DNA of 10,000 bases. It comes from Glandiceps talaboti (taxonomy: Eukaryota > Hemichordata > Enteropneusta > Spengelidae). The stretch is taken from contig NC_135558.1 in the NCBI RefSeq assembly GCF_964340395.1, positions 7,032,501 through 7,042,500 of the forward strand, given 5' to 3'. The notes beneath the pieces are model-generated. The model had not been told where the DNA came from. It ran no database searches and saw only the letters and a program-made list of their open reading frames with translations. Position numbers and translations under genes: made by a program. Shown in pieces: positions 9,845 to 10,000 of the stretch; position 1 is the first letter of the stretch, and each line of letters begins with the position of its first letter.

Positions 9845-10000
9845 TTTGCATAATTAATGAATTTTAATAATTTGGCAGTATCATTAGAACACAATCTTCA
9901 AACTTCATATAGCTTGGTACATACTTGGATGATCACAAGTGCACGTGTCCTATAAAGCTTGTTGGTGTGGCTTATAATATTAATGATTCATTTGCATAAT
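9845..10000. repeat. Second locus of the dispersed tandem repeat, period 146, running off the right edge
   Basis: TTTGCATAAT occurs at 9845-9854 and again at 9991-10000, 146 bases apart. Between them come the same words in the same order as in the 3041-3420 array: a CTTCAAA word, GGTACATACTT, a GCAC-GTGTCC word, AAAGCTTGTTG and AATGATTCATTTG. The orientation is the same as in the first array. More units probably follow beyond the window. Confidence 0.6.

Larger units (their letters stand above)
5861..10000 (-). other. Upstream intron of the monooxygenase gene (partial, at least 4,140 bases)
   Basis: The acceptor is at 5862-5861 (tttctttactag). The preceding exon should encode the first half of the DOMON domain with an LW-x(n)-FQ-like end. 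Scanning the minus strand for that ending beside a GT donor gave no convincing candidate, so the intron probably runs past the right edge. Elements inside it are listed separately. Confidence 0.55.

Overview
This window looks like intron-rich, AT-rich nuclear DNA from an animal, most likely an invertebrate. No bacterial-style genes, operons, rRNA or tRNA genes could be seen. The evidence for an animal is two spliced exons on the minus strand that read as consecutive parts of a dopamine beta-hydroxylase / tyramine beta-hydroxylase-type copper monooxygenase, separated by an intron of about 5 kb. The species cannot be named from the sequence alone.

Gene layout (minus strand, read from high to low coordinates). 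An internal exon at 5860-5708 encodes the second half of the DOMON domain. A 4,951-base intron follows. The next exon, at 756-580, encodes the end of the DOMON domain and the linker towards the copper-binding catalytic domains. Both exons are phase 0 at both ends, have standard AG/GT splice borders, and join into 110 uninterrupted residues. The first exon(s), with the membrane anchor or signal and the start of the DOMON domain, should lie beyond position 10000 or remain unrecognised in 5861-10000. The copper-ligand exons should lie to the left of position 1.

The rest is intron. The large intron (757-5707) holds a four-copy ATGTC pentamer array, a degenerate tandem repeat of about 126-133 bases (about 3041-3420), a GT microsatellite and a 109-base AT microsatellite. 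The upstream intron (5861-10000) holds a C-rich tract that puts seven close G runs on the transcribed RNA sense strand, a short cysteine-rich reading frame that may be a transposase relic, a triplicated 20-base motif, an alternating purine-pyrimidine CG run, two perfect palindromes, and a fold-back element with 60-base inverted arms. At the right edge the same tandem repeat family returns in the same orientation with a period of 146.

No new multi-gene system is visible. The firmest novelty candidates are the fold-back element at 8964-9377 and the dispersed tandem repeat family.
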